This document shows positions 62,786 through 64,000 of a stretch of 64,000 nucleotides of DNA, one piece after another. The DNA is from Planctomycetes bacterium ADurb.Bin069 (lineage in GTDB: Bacteria; Planctomycetota; UBA8108; UBA8890; UBA8898). Under the pieces are notes generated by a model that saw nothing but the letters and a program-made list of their open reading frames with translations, was not told the origin of the DNA and searched no databases. Location of the stretch: contig MWEK01000019.1 of assembly GCA_002070955.1 (NCBI GenBank), positions 1 to 64,000 on the forward strand. Reading direction: 5' to 3'. Within the stretch, counting starts at the first letter, position 1. Every line of letters begins with the position of its first letter. Made by a program: the position numbers and the translations under genes.

Positions 62786-64000
62786 ATGTACCTGAAGATC
62801 GGGAGCACCCTAGAACCAGGCCGCTATGGCAATAAGACGTGTAACGATCGTTTTGAGCTCTACTGGGAAGGGATTCTTTTTCTGCCTGGGGTCAATGCCG
62901 GAGAAGAATCCGCACGACGGCTCTTAGAGGATCTTTGCGCCCAAGAGGGTCCCCATGCTATTGTCGAGAATATACTGCGGCTGCGCGGCAACTGGACTCT
63001 GTTTCTCCGTATTCTCGCCAACGATACCTGGATTGCCTGCGCCGATCACAGCCACCAAAGCCACCTTTACTACTCGACCGCAGGCGTCTCGTCGAGTTTC
63101 TTAAGGATCAGAGAGGAAATAGCGGACAAGACCCGCCTGTCTTATCCGGCACTGCTACACTTTCTCTGTGCCGGCGTATGCCATGACCACCGCACGCCGT
63201 ACGACGAAATCGCCATCCTCGATTATCGCGATTACATTCTCATTTCCCATGGAAAGATCGAGGTGCTCCCAAAAGGCTTGCCTGATTTTCTGGCCCACAA
63301 GGGAGTACAACACAGCTTCCTGGATGGCGTCGACAGGCTTTTTGGATCGCTTCGCGGCGAAAGCCTCTGCGTCGACCTCACCGCCGGCGCGGACTCGCGC
63401 TCTTTTGCCATAGCACTTCACCATCTGGGCTACGACTTCGACGTTGCCACGGACGGTGATAAAGACTTCACCGAGGTGCAAACGGCCCGGCAAGTGGCAG
63501 CGCTCTTGGGGAAGGAGTTCAAACAGAGAGATGTGTGCGCGGACGAACTTCCTTCAACGTTCCCACGCGACGCCTGGTATGCCGGGGACGGACTTGACTT
63601 TCAGCCATTCTCCTATGCATTCGAGAGCTGGCGCGAGCGCCTTGGCTACTCCTGCGTGGTCTCTTGTATCGCCGGCGAACTGTATAAGGACGCGGGGTGG
63701 TATCGGCCCGCGTTGCGGAGCCTGCTTTCCACCGCGCCGGTCGCCCGACTCATCAAGCGGATGGTTGCGACGGGAACGGTGTTAATCTGGGATTCAACTC
63801 CGCAACTCGAGCTCCTTTCCATGTTGTCTTCCCGATTGCGGCCCGATGTCGAGACATGGTTGCAAGAGACGACAATGCGGCTGACATCCGTTTACGAACG
63901 GTATCCCGTTTTGGAGGCCGCCGACCGGCTTTTCTTCGACTTCGGCACTAACCGACCCGCCGGCACGAAAAATCTCAGGATGCCAAGGTACTGCCCCTTG
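62786..64000 (+). CDS. Asparagine-synthetase-like protein, 3' end missing
   Basis: An open frame of 405 codons from the ATG at 62786 (GGGAGG upstream) that runs off the window with no stop, so its end is not seen. The N-terminal part has an Ntn-hydrolase-like layout without the usual N-terminal catalytic Cys2 (begins MYLKIG). SLCVDLTAGADSRSFAIAL corresponds to the synthetase ATP-binding loop of asparagine synthetases (usually SGGxDS), here with TAGADSR. Similar proteins occur in polysaccharide and peptide-modification clusters. Codon and base use look less GC-rich than upstream. Confidence 0.6.
   Translation, partial: MYLKIGSTLEPGRYGNKTCNDRFELYWEGILFLPGVNAGEESARRLLEDLCAQEGPHAIVENILRLRGNWTLFLRILANDTWIACADHSHQSHLYYSTAGVSSSFLRIREEIADKTRLSYPALLHFLCAGVCHDHRTPYDEIAILDYRDYILISHGKIEVLPKGLPDFLAHKGVQHSFLDGVDRLFGSLRGESLCVDLTAGADSRSFAIALHHLGYDFDVATDGDKDFTEVQTARQVAALLGKEFKQRDVCADELPSTFPRDAWYAGDGLDFQPFSYAFESWRERLGYSCVVSCIAGELYKDAGWYRPALRSLLSTAPVARLIKRMVATGTVLIWDSTPQLELLSMLSSRLRPDVETWLQETTMRLTSVYERYPVLEAADRLFFDFGTNRPAGTKNLRMPRYCPL

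Overview
The window is a GC-rich bacterial chromosome segment of about 64 kb. It carries roughly 40 supportable protein-coding genes and no rRNA, tRNA or CRISPR array that I could see. Dockerin type I domains on secreted proteins, lamin-tail/CotH and PKD architectures, many lipoproteins and secreted glycosidases, an HTH-EIIA fusion and an energy-converting-hydrogenase-related complex together suggest a Planctomycetota-like, probably environmental, chemoheterotroph. This is inference from gene content; no phylogenetic marker was analysed.

Layout. 1-7.4 kb is a decayed accessory region: an IS-type accessory gene with a truncated transposase start, a DUF1566 protein, a mobile-element-type small protein, a beta-propeller protein, a small lipoprotein, a beta-helix remnant and a broken RCC1-repeat gene. 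7.4-12.7 kb holds two large secreted (alpha/alpha)-barrel proteins with LamG-like and malectin-like modules. 12.7-14.0 kb has a TSUP permease and an orphan dockerin protein. 14.0-22.2 kb (minus strand) is a seven-gene operon behind a near-consensus promoter: an HTH-EIIA regulator followed by a hydrogenase-4-like membrane complex whose large subunit lacks the nickel-iron cysteines. 22.2-29.5 kb has a cellobiose-2-epimerase-like lipoprotein, two membrane proteins, an iron-sulfur flavoprotein, two small lipoproteins and an N-acetylneuraminate-lyase-like enzyme next to a DUF401 permease.

29.6-43.5 kb is glycan-degradation country: GH29 fucosidase-like, two dockerin proteins that share a repeated domain I do not recognise, GH172/DUF2961, GH116/DUF608, a methyltransferase and an aldose 1-epimerase. 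43.6-49.2 kb carries an aminotransferase/Lrp pair, RecQ and prolyl-tRNA synthetase. 49.3-58.1 kb is a compact five-gene run: FG-GAP protein, trypsin-like protease, unknown secreted protein, unknown 644-aa protein and a pyruvate-phosphate-dikinase-like protein lacking the C-terminal PEP barrel. 58.1-60.9 kb is a sulfur module (cysK, Rrf2 regulator, O-acetylhomoserine sulfhydrylase) with a palindromic site over the cysK promoter. The end has a nucleotide-sugar dehydrogenase and an asparagine-synthetase-like gene running off the edge, perhaps the start of a surface-polysaccharide cluster.

The best candidates for undescribed biology are the split PPDK-like protein with its 644-aa partner, the hydrogenase-related complex with its fused regulator, and the new domain found three times in dockerin proteins, once inserted inside a PKD domain.
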